The notes: generated by a model not told the origin, from the letters alone. Shown: positions 33,851 through 46,643, counted from the first letter of the stretch. The stretch is 64,000 nt of DNA from Erigeron canadensis (GCF_010389155.1 NC_057768.1:45611633-45675632); one strand, 5' to 3'. A program made the numbers and translations.

Positions 33851-36287
33851 GAGTAATTTTAGAAGAATTAAATTGTGAAATCCATTGGAATTCAAGACTT
33901 TCCATCCATTTTGCCAAGGAATCTTGAATTCCTTCGTATGATGGAATTCAAAGGATTCCAATTCCAATTCCTTATGAACTAAACAAGTCATGAAATGGAA
34001 TCTGAATTTCATTCTGTCAACCAAACAGGATATGAAATGAAATTCAGATTTCAATTCCTTCTAATTTTAACGAATTCTGCCATTTTAAAAGAATTCCATT
34101 CTGTAGTGATATTTACTTGTTAATAACAATGGAATACGAAACAGAATTTAAAAAAACACATGTAAACAACCTTGAAAGCAAAAATTATATATGCCATTTT
34201 AATAGTAAATATCACTACAACATCTTCAATGACATAGGCCCAATATTATAGTGTTCCTGCGGTTGGTTTCATACGATCTCGCACTTATGAAAGCATCTAT
34301 TCCGATCAATTATAATACTAAAACTTGTAAGCTCATATTTTAATCATTGTCAATTCTATTTGCTAATTAAGAGTTCACTTATCTAATGTTATCAGTTTTT
34401 AGATAGATATGAAAAGCAACAACAAAAAAATGATATGATGTAATCAAAAATTAATGAACCTAATGGCATAAACAGTTAGATACTTATTTAATATCGATCA
34501 TTGAAGATTCACCTGGTCTGGAAGCTTGGGTTGGACCACATACTCTGACGAAGGTGAGCCAGTGACCGCGACATAAGGGGGGGGGGGGGGGCTTGGAGCG
34601 ATGACGACTGAAGCGGCAATGAGGGCAGTAGAAAACGGGTTAGATGGCGTCCATTGGTAATAACCAGGGGTTAGGGGGTTCGAGTATCTGCAATGGCAGT
34701 ACGAATAGTTAGTAATATACATAAGACCAACAACATAAAAAAGCATATGATATAAAGAAAAACGTATATTGTATAAAAATGGATATATATGAAATAAAAT
34801 GCATATGATATAAACAAAATTAAAGAAAAGTAAATGAAGATGATTATGAGCATAAAATTCAACTAAAAAAAGGGGCTGGAGCCCCACCATTAGCTAGTGG
34901 TTTTCGAGCATCTGCAATAGTATCATGAAAGTAGCAGCAAGGATGAAAAACCCGTGTCAGCCATTTGAAGGCAAACAAAAAATATTAGTAAAATTCGATA
35001 GTTATAGTTCTTTGATTGCAGTGTTTCTGTATTGAGTATGATAGTATGTGTGGATGTGAAGGGATGATATGTATATAGAAATTGGCAATGCAAGTGATGC
35101 ATTACAACGATAACAATACAACAATTAGTTCAAGTCTCTTATGATATACTTTCTATATGTTGACCCATTTTCAAATTGCACAATTTGCCACCTCTGGGTC
35201 TAAATTATTTGGTCTCTTCACAATGAAAACTTCAATTGCCCAATCTCATTCCAGGAGATGGACAAAGTTTCAATTACTCAGTGCAAACATATGCAATATG
35301 TTTTACTATTAAGCAATGTCATATGGATATTTATTAAAGTCATCATGATCGTAAAGTGTAATTGTGATTTAAAATCGGAAAGATAATAAAATTGCTTCAA
35401 CAAAGACTATTTACTTTGTTAATTAATGGTTTCGTGGCGTGTCTTATGACGCACATGATGATTTATAGACAAAATCGCAAAATCCTGATAACAACTACTA
35501 AAGTTATAAAATATCGAAAAATATAGATATATTTAAAAACTGAAAAATGAAACCCTACATTTATAAAATACCCAAAAGTAAAAGTATATGCCTCTATATC
35601 GAATCGTGTTATTTGAAAATGGAGCAGGCGGGGGCTTTTCAGGCGGTGGTGGTGATTGAAGAACAACACATTTAATAGTAATAACAATAGAAAAAATGAA
35701 AATCAACCCACAAAAATAGCCAAATAAAAAGCGGACAAATCAACACATAAAATTATAAAATAGCAAAAATAATAGATATATACCTTTGTATCGAATCGTC
35801 TTATTTGGGGATGGCGTCGATGGCTTTTCCGAGCAGCAATGGGAGAGAGTAAGGGACTGTGAAGGCGGTGATATGAGATTGGACAAAAAGGGAGAACAAA
35901 TTGTGGTGGTGATTTGTGATGGAAGGCGGTGGAGATAAAGGACGATGGTGATGAAGGGCGTTGATGATGTTGCGATGGAGATGGAAGGTGGGGGTGGAGA
36001 TGGAAGGAGATGTTGAATATAGAGCGTGTATGTTTGTTTAGGCAGTTAAGGGAAAAGAGTACATAGGGTTATATTTTTGAATAGGGGTATTTTGGAAAGA
36101 AAAAAGATACCAAACGTCTTAAATCAATATGTAATATAAGGAGGTATAGATATAGATAGTACACATGCAATGAATAAACAAATTTTTATCACAAACCAAT
36201 CTATAATTAAAAAAAATACACTATGGTGACTGTTTTTAGAAGACATATTTTATTGAACTTTTTCTTAAAAAGGTCAAACCTAAAACT
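33851..36287. other. Intergenic region with possible gene fragments
   Basis: On the minus strand, 34690-34498 reads SNPLTPGYYQWTPSNPFSTA and following, a Pro-rich open stretch after a possible TGCAG acceptor, interrupted by a G15 run at about 34578. A related word (TATTGCAGATGCTCGAAAACC) lies at 34920-34900. I do not recognise the protein. A hairpin GGGGCTGGAGCCCC followed by CTAG|T at 34894-34897 resembles a Helitron end. TCTATATCTATACCTCC on the minus strand at about 36150 resembles a Helitron start. No complete gene. Confidence 0.4.
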
Positions 36288-36861
36288 TCATATTTATATA
36301 TATACTAAAAACCACCTGGTTTTTTACAAGTTTTTATGCACATGGTACAACTACACATACATGCAACTTTGAACTCTTTACCTTTTAAACCCCTAAAGAT
36401 TTTACCTTTTACATTTAAGTCCGTCACCTTTTACTACTTCACATTTTAACTCCCTAAAGTTTTCTCTCTACTTTTTAACCCTCAAATTTAATCCCATCAC
36501 CTTTTACCACTTTACATTTTAACTCCCTAAAGTTTTCTCCTTACTTTTTAACCCTCAAAGTTTTTTCCTTTTACAGTTTAGCCCATCAACTTTTACGTCT
36601 TTACCATTTAACCCCCTAAAGTTTTTATCTTTTACATTTTAGCCTATCAATAAAATGCTTTATTGTTACAATGTCAAATAAAAGTTTGTTGGTGACTTTA
36701 TCAAATTTGTACCAAAACATTGTCATCTGAAAAGATAATCTACTTGAGTCTCGCCGCAAGGTGTGTAATATAATCTGCGGCAATGTGTTTAAGCTTAATG
36801 AATCATTGTTCACGACGTTACTATAAAAGCTCCGCGGCAACGCGCGGGTGTTTATTTCTAG
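36288..36861 (+). mobile_element. Probable Helitron with internal tandem repeats
   Basis: The 3' end is clear: CCGCGGCAACGCGCGGGTG followed by CTAG (36858-36861) and T. The 5' end, TCATATTTATATATATACTA at 36288, is less sure. Inside, 36370-36650 carries four or five imperfect units with CCCTAAAGTTTT and TTTTACATTTTA. Confidence 0.55.
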
Positions 36862-37405
36862 TAAACAAACTAAAACGTACACCTAGACCTAATAAAGTTT
36901 AGTGATGGTGGTAACACGCCATCAATACAATCATAAATCTTATCAAAAAGAAGAAAGAAGATGGATGTGAATCAATGAATAAGAAATCAAAATGTCCATG
37001 TCATAACCGTGTATGTATGCAACGTATGGAAGTCGTGCTTATCTTTTGACAAAATAATACGGAGTATTTTACCAATATGAATAATGCATCTTGTCAAACG
37101 GCGACATTAAACAAACACAAAAGAAAAAGTTTGGTAAGCAATAGTCTAGTTGACTACATAACCACTACTCCTACTACTGCTACTACTTCAAAGTCTGAGT
37201 CTGACCAAACTGTCTGTCTATCACATTCACACTCTCTCATTTCATCACATATATATACAATATACAATCTATCAATCAATTCAGTTTAACAGACTACTAT
37301 ATCCGGGTTGATATACTTAAAAAATAATAATAATCATAATTCATAACCCAGTTGATAGTTTTTTTTATTTCCTCTGAATCCGGGTCGGGTCAGATCATCC
37401 ACAGG
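36862..37405. other. Promoter and leader of the BCKDH E2 gene
   Basis: No other gene supported. Leader sequence runs up to the ATG at 37406. Confidence 0.5.
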
Positions 37406-40400
37406 ATGCTGTTATCTCGCCGGATCATCCGTTGCAGACCGTTTAACACCGGCCGGAGCTGCCTGTGCTACCTCAATTCGTCCTCTTCGATACCGCCGGT
37501 GGTCACTCAACTAAAATCTCACCGATTTTCCCAATCCTTTCCATTTTCTGCAAAGTCAACGTTTGACTGCTCTTACAAGGTCACTAATACTATTATACAT
37601 CATTTTTTGCTAGTATATATATATATATTTTTAATGTTATAAGTAATTTTAATTGGGTTACCTTGTATGCTTTTGTACCATGTATTTGTTCAGATTTCCC
37701 TTTATTTGAGTTGTTTTACTAGTACTAAAAACATGTGATATTTGTGTATGAATGACGTAGTTTTTTTTTTTTTAAATACAATTTGCTATTTTAAAGTACA
37801 TTTCGGTGGTTATTGTTGTTAATACGAGCATAATACCCGCACGTTGTGGCGGAATTTTGTTTTAAGAATGAGATAGATTCAGGGGTAGTTTAGTCCAATG
37901 GTATAGATGGGTATAGAAAGATGTATTAAGGCTGGGGAGGGACATTTTAGACTTTTCAGGTTATTAATGACTTAAAGCTATTTTGCTTTATAAGCTAGTT
38001 TGCTTTATAAGGGAGTATAGATAAAGTACTCGACACAAGAGGGACATTTTCTAGAAAGTAACTCTTTTTTAATTTGATCAGGGGAGGAGATAGAAATTCA
38101 TTATTGAGCGGGTAAATTTGGAAAAATACCTTAAACAGAGTACTCTATGAGGTGAAATAAATATGGAAAAGTATGAAATTAACACCCATAAATTATTACG
38201 AGTATCTTTTTACACAACTTTGGAATTAGTCATGGGGCCAGTTGACCCATCTGACCCAATGTGGCTCCGCCCCAGGAAAATCAAAAGAGCTTTATGCAAT
38301 TGTAGGTCAAAGAAAATGATATGTGTTGACTTTGACTTTATAGATAATATTTCTGTATGAATCTTTTTTTTTTCTTCTATTATTTAAAAATGTGTCGTAT
38401 ATGATTTTTGAGTATTTATTGCAGAAGTTAATGATCTGGTTGTGTTGTACGTGGTGTAGTTGGACAGCTTGTATAATGTCAAGGGACACTACTTATCGAC
38501 CAATGCGATAGACAGCCAGCCGGTTGATGGTGTTGTTGACATACCTTTAGCACAAACTGGTGAAGGTATTGCAGAATGTGAACTTCTCAAGTGGTTTGTA
38601 CAAGAGGTGAGTAATTTCGGCTTACAATTACTACATTTTCCCTTTAATTATGGATATTGTGCAGTGTATTGCAAGGTTGAATTGTTTAGGGGTGCTTATA
38701 TCCATTTTTCGTGAGAATGAGATGTGTTTTCTTATAATCTTCCAAAACGTTTAAATGTTTCCAAAATGTGTTCAAATGTTTAATTTTCCAGTTTAGAAAA
38801 CAAAAGGGGTTTTTCATCTCTGAAAGGGAGTAAGAGTTCATATCAGATAGAAATGTGAGCTCTCTCTTTCCTACTAAAAACTCAATTCGAATAAGTTTTA
38901 TATTTTTCAAGTAAAAGGCTTCATTTTTCTATGACTATATAGCCGCTTAGGTTCTTGACTCCCATTTGTCCGAACCATGTGCATGATATCCAGATGGTAC
39001 ATCTATCTTTTAATTGCACACATAAATCTTTTTAGACAAATCTGTTTCTTCTTTTTTGTTTCTCAGGGAGACCAAGTTGAAGAGTATCAACCTCTTTGTG
39101 AAGTTCAAAGTGATAAAGCAACCATCGAAATAACAAGTCGCTATAAGGGAAAAGTGGTTAAGGTTCTCCATGTTCCCGGTGACACTATAAAGGTAATATA
39201 CGAATAGTAATATTTAGCTATTAGTCTGTTATCTTTCATTCACTTTTTCACATGTGGTTGTTTCCTGTATGTTGATATCTATCTTTCTTGCAGGTTGGAG
39301 AAACTCTATTAAGTTTAACAGTAGATGATTCTCAAGTTTCATTTGATGCTTCCAAGACATCACTAGGTTCTGATGCATCTGAGTCTGATGATCACAAGTC
39401 AGAGTTTGAAAAGCCTACGAAAGGTAGAGCTTTATGCACCCCTGCTGTTCGTAACCTTGCAAAGGAGCATGGTATTGATATAGATGATGTCGTTGGAACT
39501 AGTAAACATGGAAGAATATCAAAAGAAGATGTCCTCAAGTATGCTGTTGAAAAAGGAATCATTGAGGATAAGCCTGCCTTGTTTAATCCCAGTTCTATTG
39601 AACCCATGGCTGGACCAGAAGAAAAACTCCATGAGATAGCGGATTCACTTTACCAGGACAAGATATTAACTCTCAGGTTATAAAGGCTATTTCATGTATT
39701 TGATTGAAATAGATTTGTTAAATAATCATTTGGCAACATAACATTGATTACAGTTCACAGCATGTGACATAATGAGTTTGATTTGTATCTTTGCAGGGCT
39801 TATCAGCGTGCCATGGTCAAGTCAATGACCGCAGCTGTTGGCGTTCCTCATTTTCATTTTGTGGATGAAATAAACTGTGATGGGATTGTAGAGCTTAAAT
39901 CAGCTTTCCAGAAAGAGAATACCGATCCAGATGTCAAGTTCACATTCCTCCCCATGTTAATAAAGTCACTTTCCATGGCATTGACTACACATCCATTAGT
40001 CAATAGTACCTTCAATTTGGAAAATTATGAAGTCACTCTAAAAGGTTCAAAGTTCTTTGATTCATGTGTTCCTTTTACCAAGTTACTTCACGAAACGGTA
40101 TATTTCAGTAAATTTTATTTGATCACTCTTCTTTCTCATTATAATTACTAATCATTTTAGGCTCTCACAACATTGGAATTGCCATGGCTACACCATCTGG
40201 ATTAGTGGTACCAAACATCAAAAATGTTCAATCTCTTTCCATGTTGGAGGTTAGTTGTCTGTCTTTCAAAAGATTGAAATCACTAAAATAAAAAACATGT
40301 ATGTTGTGCTGGAGAACATCTGCATATATTGCTTATATTAGCTGCAAATATTTGATATGATATTTGTAAATGATTGCTCTAGATTACTAAGGAACTATCA

Positions 40401-40867
40401 CGCCTACAAAAATTGGCATGGGCAAACAAGCTTCCCCCTTCAGATATATCTGGTGGAACCATAACTCTGAGTAATATTGGATCGATTGGTGGGAAGTTTG
40501 GCTCACCTCTTATAAATGTTCCTGAAGTTGCTATTATAGCCCTGGGTCGAATTCAGAAAGTTGCCCATTTTAAGGACGATGGAACTGTTTACCCTGTCTC
40601 CATTATGACAGTAAGTCTCGTTGTCATAATGTTCTACTTATTCAATAAATCTATTATAGTAGTCATTGTATTAGATTATCATATGTAGCCGAGATTTGTT
40701 TTGATCTTTTTATAGCATATAACAATAATATATTCTCTTCGAATGAACTCCAGGTAAATATAGCAGCTGACCATAGAATTCTCGATGGAGCAAATGTTGC
40801 AGTATTCTGCAAAGAATGGAAGATGTACATTGAAAAACCTGAGTTGCTCTTGCTGCATATGCGATAA
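37406..40867 (+). CDS. BCE2: Branched-chain 2-oxoacid dehydrogenase E2 (dihydrolipoyl transacylase), 502 aa
   Basis: Eight exons: 37406-37579, 38460-38606, 39067-39192, 39294-39676, 39797-40044, 40161-40249, 40383-40610 and 40754-40867, all GT-AG and in frame. It transfers the acyl group from the E1 reaction to CoA in the mitochondrial complex that breaks down Leu, Ile and Val. Residues 1-58 are Arg/Ser-rich with no acids early on, a mitochondrial presequence. The lipoyl domain (about 86-160) has [10 protein letters not shown] with the lipoylated Lys near 124. The peripheral-subunit-binding domain is at about 196-232 ([15 protein letters not shown]). The catalytic domain ends with DHRILDG, giving His 472 and Asp 476, and the final LLLLHMR. 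The motif [16 protein letters not shown] start ([20 protein letters not shown]) separates it from pyruvate or 2-oxoglutarate E2. Intron 1 contains a small Helitron. Confidence 0.95.
37825..38021 (-). mobile_element. Miniature Helitron in intron 1 of BCE2
   Basis: Minus strand: starts TCTATACTCCCTTATAAAGC at 38021 and ends with CCGCCACAACGTGCGGGTAT and then CTCG (37828-37825) before T. The AAAGCAAACTAG / AAAGCAAAATAG words are repeated near the start. 197 bases, no coding. Confidence 0.68.
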
Positions 40868-41187
40868 TTTTCGTTAACTCATTTGTTTCTCATTTCCTAC
40901 ATGCTAAAAGTTACCTGCCAACTTCTTCAAGAGATTTAATATTTCTCACAAGTTGTTATCGATCATGCTTGTGACAAGTAGCTGGGCCAAAGGAAGGGGT
41001 ACACCATATGGAGTACGTCTTTGTAAGTTATCATTGATTTATTTATGTGTAACAGTCATCTTAGTGAACACATCTATTTCATCATTTTAATAGCAATGTT
41101 AATCCTATTTTACTTCAGAATAAACACCGTCGTTTTTAATGATACGACTGATGTCTCATTTTATTGTGTGTGTCGACGCTTGGCGTA

Positions 41188-41891
41188 TTAAGCTGAACTT
41201 AAGGGGGGGCTAATTTGTGGGCTTCCTCCAGAAACATGATCTGTAGTTTCTTCAAGTCTTTTATTTGAACTTGTACCTGCATATAAATAGATTATGAATA
41301 CAATGATGATCTAATCAATCCGAACCTAAACCCAACTTTTAAAAAAGATTAGATTGATGGTTGGTAGGTTGATAGCCTGATAGGTCAAGAATAAACAACC
41401 ATTATCGAGCTTGCTTTCGGGTTGAGTCAAATATTACAAGCTCAACATGTATATAACCAAAACCTTTTTTTTCCCTTCAAACATACCTTACTAGTGTTCA
41501 GGCCCGTACTTGGACTGATAGTTTCAAAATGTATTAATCAAATATCACAACTTATTCAATACGAAAGCTAAAGACGAAACATATGGAAATGAACTCAATA
41601 TAAATATTGATTTTAGTTTACCATTTTTTTTTTCAATTTTAGTTAAATAAAATATTTGCAGTTTGTTATATCTGAACTTACTACAAACACAAATAACAAT
41701 TTTTAACTAATACATACTAATTTATCAACAAAGACCATCTCGAACGTTTTGATTTTCTTCGGGTTGTTCCACTCTGAAACAGTCCATACATGCACAACAC
41801 GGAGTCGTAGATGATGGTTAACATGTGTTGGCATAAGATCTTCAAGATGAACTAATGTGGTCTTATTTTTTGTTGTTGAAAAATAAGCCAT
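41188..41891 (-). pseudogene. RPA70-like (replication protein A large subunit) gene fragment
   Basis: Minus strand. An ATG at 41891 opens 58 codons with HLEDLMPTHVNHHLRLRVVHVW and KTFEMVFVDK, the pattern of the first OB fold of plant RPA70-like proteins, ending at a good donor (TTA|GTATGT, 41718/41717). A possible terminal exon at 41276-41188 follows a TGCAG acceptor and reads GTSSNKRLEETT to a stop, like RPA70-like C-termini. The DNA-binding middle exons are missing from the 440 bases between. RPA70-like genes are often multiplied and captured in plants, and also occur in autonomous Helitrons. Assignment of the second piece is weak. Confidence 0.5.
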
Positions 41892-42026
41892 AATGAACCT
41901 ATAATGGACAATAAACTAAATTAAAAGAGATAATAATAACAATAACATAAGTATTCAATGTTAAATAATGATAATAATGATTAAATAAGAACAAAGTATA
42001 TAAATAAAAAACCTTTTTGATATAGA

Positions 42027-42613
42027 CTAGATGGGTGCCCGCGTCCCGCGCGATGCGACGGTATTTTTGAGAAGGTGATGGTTAAATATGTCGACACCTT
42101 TTTCTTTTGTTAATTTACGAACAAAACACATGGATGGTCAGAAGAAAACAATGGATGATCAGGAAAATAACCAAACCAATTTCAAAGGAAAATCGGGAAA
42201 AATACAAAAACAATGGATTTAAATTAGGAAATTAGAGATAATAAATATAAAAAAACAATCGATTTCAATGAAAAGTCACCTAACCAATGGAGAGCTCGTA
42301 GGGAATGGTGATTTGTGGTGGTGGTGGTGCAGTTAAACATAGAGAGCAAGGGAGAGATGAAACCATTCTTTTTGTAGGTTGATGATTGCTGCTTTTGAGA
42401 TGAAACTAATTTTTATATTAGGCTTCTGGCGAGAGCAAGAGAGAGGGGGATTAGGGATAGGCGTTGGGATTGGGAAATAGATGAAAGGGTAGTACATGAA
42501 AATCACTTAAATGAGTGGAAGAGATAGTTGTTTGTAGAAGGGTATAATAAGTATTTCAAAGGTAGAATAGTTGAAAAAAAAAATAGGCAGTTTGCTTTAA
42601 TATGGAGTATAGA
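42027..42613 (-). mobile_element. Complete non-autonomous Helitron, 587 bp
   Basis: Minus strand: starts TCTATACTCCATATTAAAGC at 42613, ends CTAG at 42030-42027 before T. The 3' part CGTCGCATCGCGCGGGACG has hairpin potential about 15 bases before the end. The interior includes GGTGGTGGTGGTG-type sequence. No coding. Confidence 0.8.
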
Positions 42614-43542
42614 TGGCCTTATTTTAAGTTTGTAACTATCAACCAAAACGTATATAGTATCACTATTAGTGATGTTAATTTATGAAAGTGTAACAGGGGA
42701 ACCACATTTAACATAATTCAACATTATATAATAGACGCTAAACGAACCATAAAGATAATATTAGATAATATTGATTATTGAGAAACCATCGTCAACAGTG
42801 TCAAATGACACTGCCAACAAATTGAAACGACAGCGCATTTTTTATGATTGATGTGTACGGGTCAAAAGGTCAAAAACCGGCCTGACCCGTACAAACCTGT
42901 GACCCACAGATGCACCAAAATGAGAACCGTGACCTGGACCATTACCCTCTCGGGCGAGTCGGTTTAAGCGGGTTTCGGTTTGGTTGTCAGGTTTAAGGGA
43001 CTTTTGTTCATTCACGTGTTAAAAACCGGCAGACCCGGTTCGACCTGAAACCCAGAAATGCACCAAAGCAGGAACCGTGACCTGGAACGTTACTTTCTTG
43101 GACGGGCCATTTTGGGTCAGGTCAAATACGGGTATTAGTTAGGGATGTGCAATTGACCGGAAAAGACGTGGGTCAATTGCACATTCCTACTTGACAGTAT
43201 GTTAAAACTAATTATCTAATCGGTCAAACCGTTAGACCGACCGTCATACACAACATTGTATTCATTCATTATACAGTTATAGAGTACAATGCATATATTA
43301 TTGTGTATAACCAAAAGTTATTATACAGGGATCACCTCTGTTTATAAAAACATGACAAAAAATATCGTCCTCCATACTCCATAGTTTCTAGTTTCAACTT
43401 GGGCTTCTATAGTTAAAAAGAAGTTATGCTTTTAAGGCCCAACTCAAACAACAAACATAACTACGAAACTTTGACTACTTTGCTACTCGACTGTTGAAAA
43501 GCTTCGGTTGAATCAATCACGCCGGAAAACAATTTGGCAACC
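42614..43542. repeat. GC-richer tandem repeat and promoter of FAHD1 gene
   Basis: At 42874-43150 a unit of about 140-150 bases is present twice: AAAAACCGG, then CCCA.A.ATGCACCAAA, then GAACCGTGACCTGGA. It is clearly less AT-rich than the surroundings. TTAGGGATGTGCAATTGACCGG (about 43138) resembles a transposon end. The last 200 bases lead into the FAHD1 gene. Confidence 0.6.
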
Positions 43543-45495
43543 ATGGACAAGCTAATTTCCGTCGGAACAAAAGTCGTTGCCGTCGGCAGGAACTACGCCG
43601 CTCACGCCAAAGAACTCGGCAACGCGGTTCCAAAGGTCTGTTCAATCCGTTCCATTCATAATCTCATTTCACAAAATATATGTGAATCGTGCCGTATATA
43701 TTATGTTTGTGTATAGTTTATAAAAATTATGAATGATTTAGGAACCGGTGTTGTTTTTGAAACCGACGTCGTCATACTTAGCCAACGGCGGAACGATCGA
43801 AGTTCCGCATCCATGGGAATCCTTGGACCATGAAGTTGAATTGGCGGTTGTTATTAGTAAAAAAGCGCGTGATGTTACTGAATCAACTGCCATGGATTAC
43901 ATCGGCGGTAATTATTTTTTACATCAGTTTTTGATATTTGAGTTTTCGGTTCCTGATTATAACAAATTTATTAACCTAACATACTCACATTTCACTTTAA
44001 TTAAGCCTGTGTTATTGTTTCCTCAAAGAAGAAAATCATAAATGTTAGATATGTTTGATGCTAAATTCTGATGTTGTAAAACGAAAATGACTCGAGACAT
44101 CTTATGCACAATAGCATCTGTGACATGTTATCATTGTTTTGGATAATTTTAGTACATCACACAACAAGTATGGCCTTACTTGGAGGATTTTCTCATATAT
44201 GTAACAGGATCACTAAAGTACACCATCTCTAATACTTGATTAATCCCAAAAAAAAATGTGAAATAATAGACAAAGAGGATTCTCCATGGAGCATAGTCAT
44301 GATCTCAAAGTTGAAAATGTGTTTCGTTTCAGGCTATGCACTTGCTTTAGATATGACTGCAAGGGAAATCCAAGCTTCTGCAAAGGTATGCAATTTCTTG
44401 ATATGTAGATTCTCATGTGAAATGTCATACATTTTGAAAATATTTTCATGAGCATGTGAAAACGTTATACAAAAAGATTTTAAAACTCTGACTATCTGGT
44501 GGGTTGTTATAAACAATTAGATTCACTAGTTATATGGTTATGTAGTTGAAACTTTAATTTTAACGTGATTTATCTATGTGAATAGTTCGTTCTCATAAAT
44601 TTTACATCTTTTACTAGGCAATTGCCAATGAAATTGGTAATGTTAGAATGATTTCATGTTTATGGATGTTGTGGAAATGATGCTAACCTTTTATTTGGCA
44701 AATCTTACATGCTAGTCTGCAGGTCTTCCATGGACGGTTGCAAAAGGGCAGGACACTTTCACGCCAATCAGCTCCATTGTAAGAATAAAAAACTATTGTC
44801 TTTATTTCTGGTTAGGATTTTGGATTGTATTAACTGCTGATGGACATGCATAAATCTTTTATAGCTATCTTTGTCAAGGGTGCCAGATCCTCAAAGCTTA
44901 GAATTGTGGTTGAAGGTACTTTATGTTATGGCTTACCCTTTCCATTTTATTATAATAGTGTAAATTTGGATGTCAAGCATAGCACTTTTTAGATTAAATA
45001 TCTAAACTTTCTATTAATCAAAATCAGACACAACTTAGGTGTGTTCGTGTCTACTTGATCGTATCATCAACATTAATGTTACATGAAATTTTTTCCAGGT
45101 AGATGGAGAAATACGACAAAAAGGCTCGACAGAGGATATGATCTTCAAGATTCCATATTTGATCAGTCACATTAGTTCTATTATGACACTTTTAGAAGGC
45201 GATGTCATACTAACAGGTATCTTTAATCCTTCATAAACTTTTGATGGTTAGTTATCTTACTATCTGATGAAACAATATACTAAAGATTCTCAATGCTAAC
45301 ATTGACTATTAGACAGAATCGAGTACTTTTTTGTTGTGGATTTTTGCACAAGTAAACTGAGTTAATTGATCCAATATTTGAGCAGGAACCCCGAAGGGTG
45401 TTGGCCCAGTCAAAGTTGGTCAAAAGATTGAAGCTGGCATAACAGGCCTCTTGGATATGCACTTTAATGTTGGAAGACGTCAAAAAACTGTATAG
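43543..45495 (+). CDS. FAHD1-type acylpyruvase / oxaloacetate decarboxylase, 217 aa
   Basis: Seven exons: 43543-43635, 43742-43907, 44333-44385, 44716-44778, 44865-44915, 45099-45216 and 45386-45495, all GT-AG and in frame. It belongs to the fumarylacetoacetate hydrolase fold family and should hydrolyse acylpyruvates, or decarboxylate oxaloacetate, with a bound Mg2+. Landmarks are [13 protein letters not shown] near the start, FLKPTSSY, the metal-binding acidic residues in [11 protein letters not shown] and ALDMTARE, then [10 protein letters not shown] and [15 protein letters not shown]. It is short and single-domain, like FAHD1 proteins of mitochondria. There is no long presequence, so targeting would depend on the first few residues. 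The ATG of MDKLISVG is the first in-frame methionine. Confidence 0.94.
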
Positions 45496-46600
45496 AAATT
45501 CCAAGTTGAAACTAGTTCAGTATTTGGTTGCCTGCATCTGGCTTAATTGTGTAACTTTCAAACGTGAACTTAAATAATTACCTTAGCATGGATATTGTAA
45601 CAAATTCCAGGCTCAACAATTTGTAGCATTTAATTGTTTCGAACTAAATTTATATGAGAATAACCATCCCAAACACTTGAATCAGTACTTGTTTTAAACT
45701 AGCACCATACACAGGTTTTGGCCTTATGCAATGTGACCATCTATCTAGTCTAGTAATTGAAATTGATGCATCCTTTAGCCCAATGTGTGGTAAACGTAAC
45801 CATATGTCCATATTGCTATTTCATTTTGATCATATTTATGCAAATGGTATACTGTTTGTTTCTCTTGTTTCAACTTGAAGAATGTAAGCGGCCGGATGTA
45901 GTTTAACATGAAGGAAGTATATCAGGTTTCTTACCTTTTACTCATCTAATAATGTTAAACGTCATGTATGAAAAATTTAGACTAATGAGAAATTTCCAAA
46001 ATATTATGTGAAATAGATAAAATGCTTCATTTGACATTATTTTATTATTGATATCATTGTTCTAGTTAGGTGTTGACAAATGTTAACTTGCATAGATAAA
46101 AATATTTGAAAAATCAAAAATTTTTATCTTGTCTAATAAAAAAAATGTAACTTCTGATTGAGTATATGATAATAATTACATACATAACTTAACTTATGGT
46201 AGATGGATATATGATTAATGATAAAATTATGTATAAAGATTCAATAATATGGATTATGCATATACATCTTTACATGCTATTTCGTTTCCTCATATAAATG
46301 TCAATCTTTAAATAACTTATAAAGTCAATTATTTTGTTATCACAGTTAAAAACAATGAACTATTTGTCATCGTTTTGAGTATCAAAATGATGTTCATATT
46401 CTATCCATAAAAGTATAAAACTAATTATTTGACTTAAATACTATGATCTTTTGATAATAATTGAAGATTTATTTTTACAAAAAAATGTAGTAGTATGGGG
46501 AACCAGTAATAATGCACAGGACCATCTAAAATTTAAAATTTTAATATAATAGTTAATGTAGAAAACACTAGTTTACTTGAACTAATATTTACTGTAGCTC
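45496..46600. other. Intergenic, AT-rich
   Basis: 3' flank of the FAHD1 gene followed by AT-rich spacer. Nothing else recognisable until the U6 promoter. Confidence 0.55.
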
Positions 46601-46611
46601 GTCCCACATCG
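46601..46611 (+). promoter_or_regulatory. Upstream sequence element (USE) of U6
   Basis: GTCCCACATCG matches the plant snRNA upstream element RTCCCACATCG. Its distance to the TATA box (about 25 bases) is that of Pol III-transcribed U6 genes, shorter than in Pol II snRNA genes. Confidence 0.93.
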
Positions 46612-46635
46612 ACTAGATAAGCTTTCCCTTGTTGG

Positions 46636-46643
46636 TTTATAAG
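46636..46643 (+). promoter_or_regulatory. TATA box of U6
   Basis: TTTATAAG about 25 bases before the first base of the U6 RNA, fitting a Pol III type 3 promoter. Confidence 0.9.

Noticed and set aside
34103..34217. 15-base inverted repeat GTAGTGATATTTACT
   Set aside because: Arms are short, about 85 bases apart and without flanking duplications; not enough to call an element.
36370..36650. Possible CRISPR-like array
   Set aside because: Units are imperfect, without unique spacers, in a plant nuclear sequence; it is a minisatellite within a transposon.
38424..38459. Alternative acceptor (TTGCAG at 38423) for BCE2 exon 2
   Set aside because: Adding these 36 bases or less changes the frame or adds unconserved residues; the acceptor at 38459 keeps the frame into the lipoyl domain.
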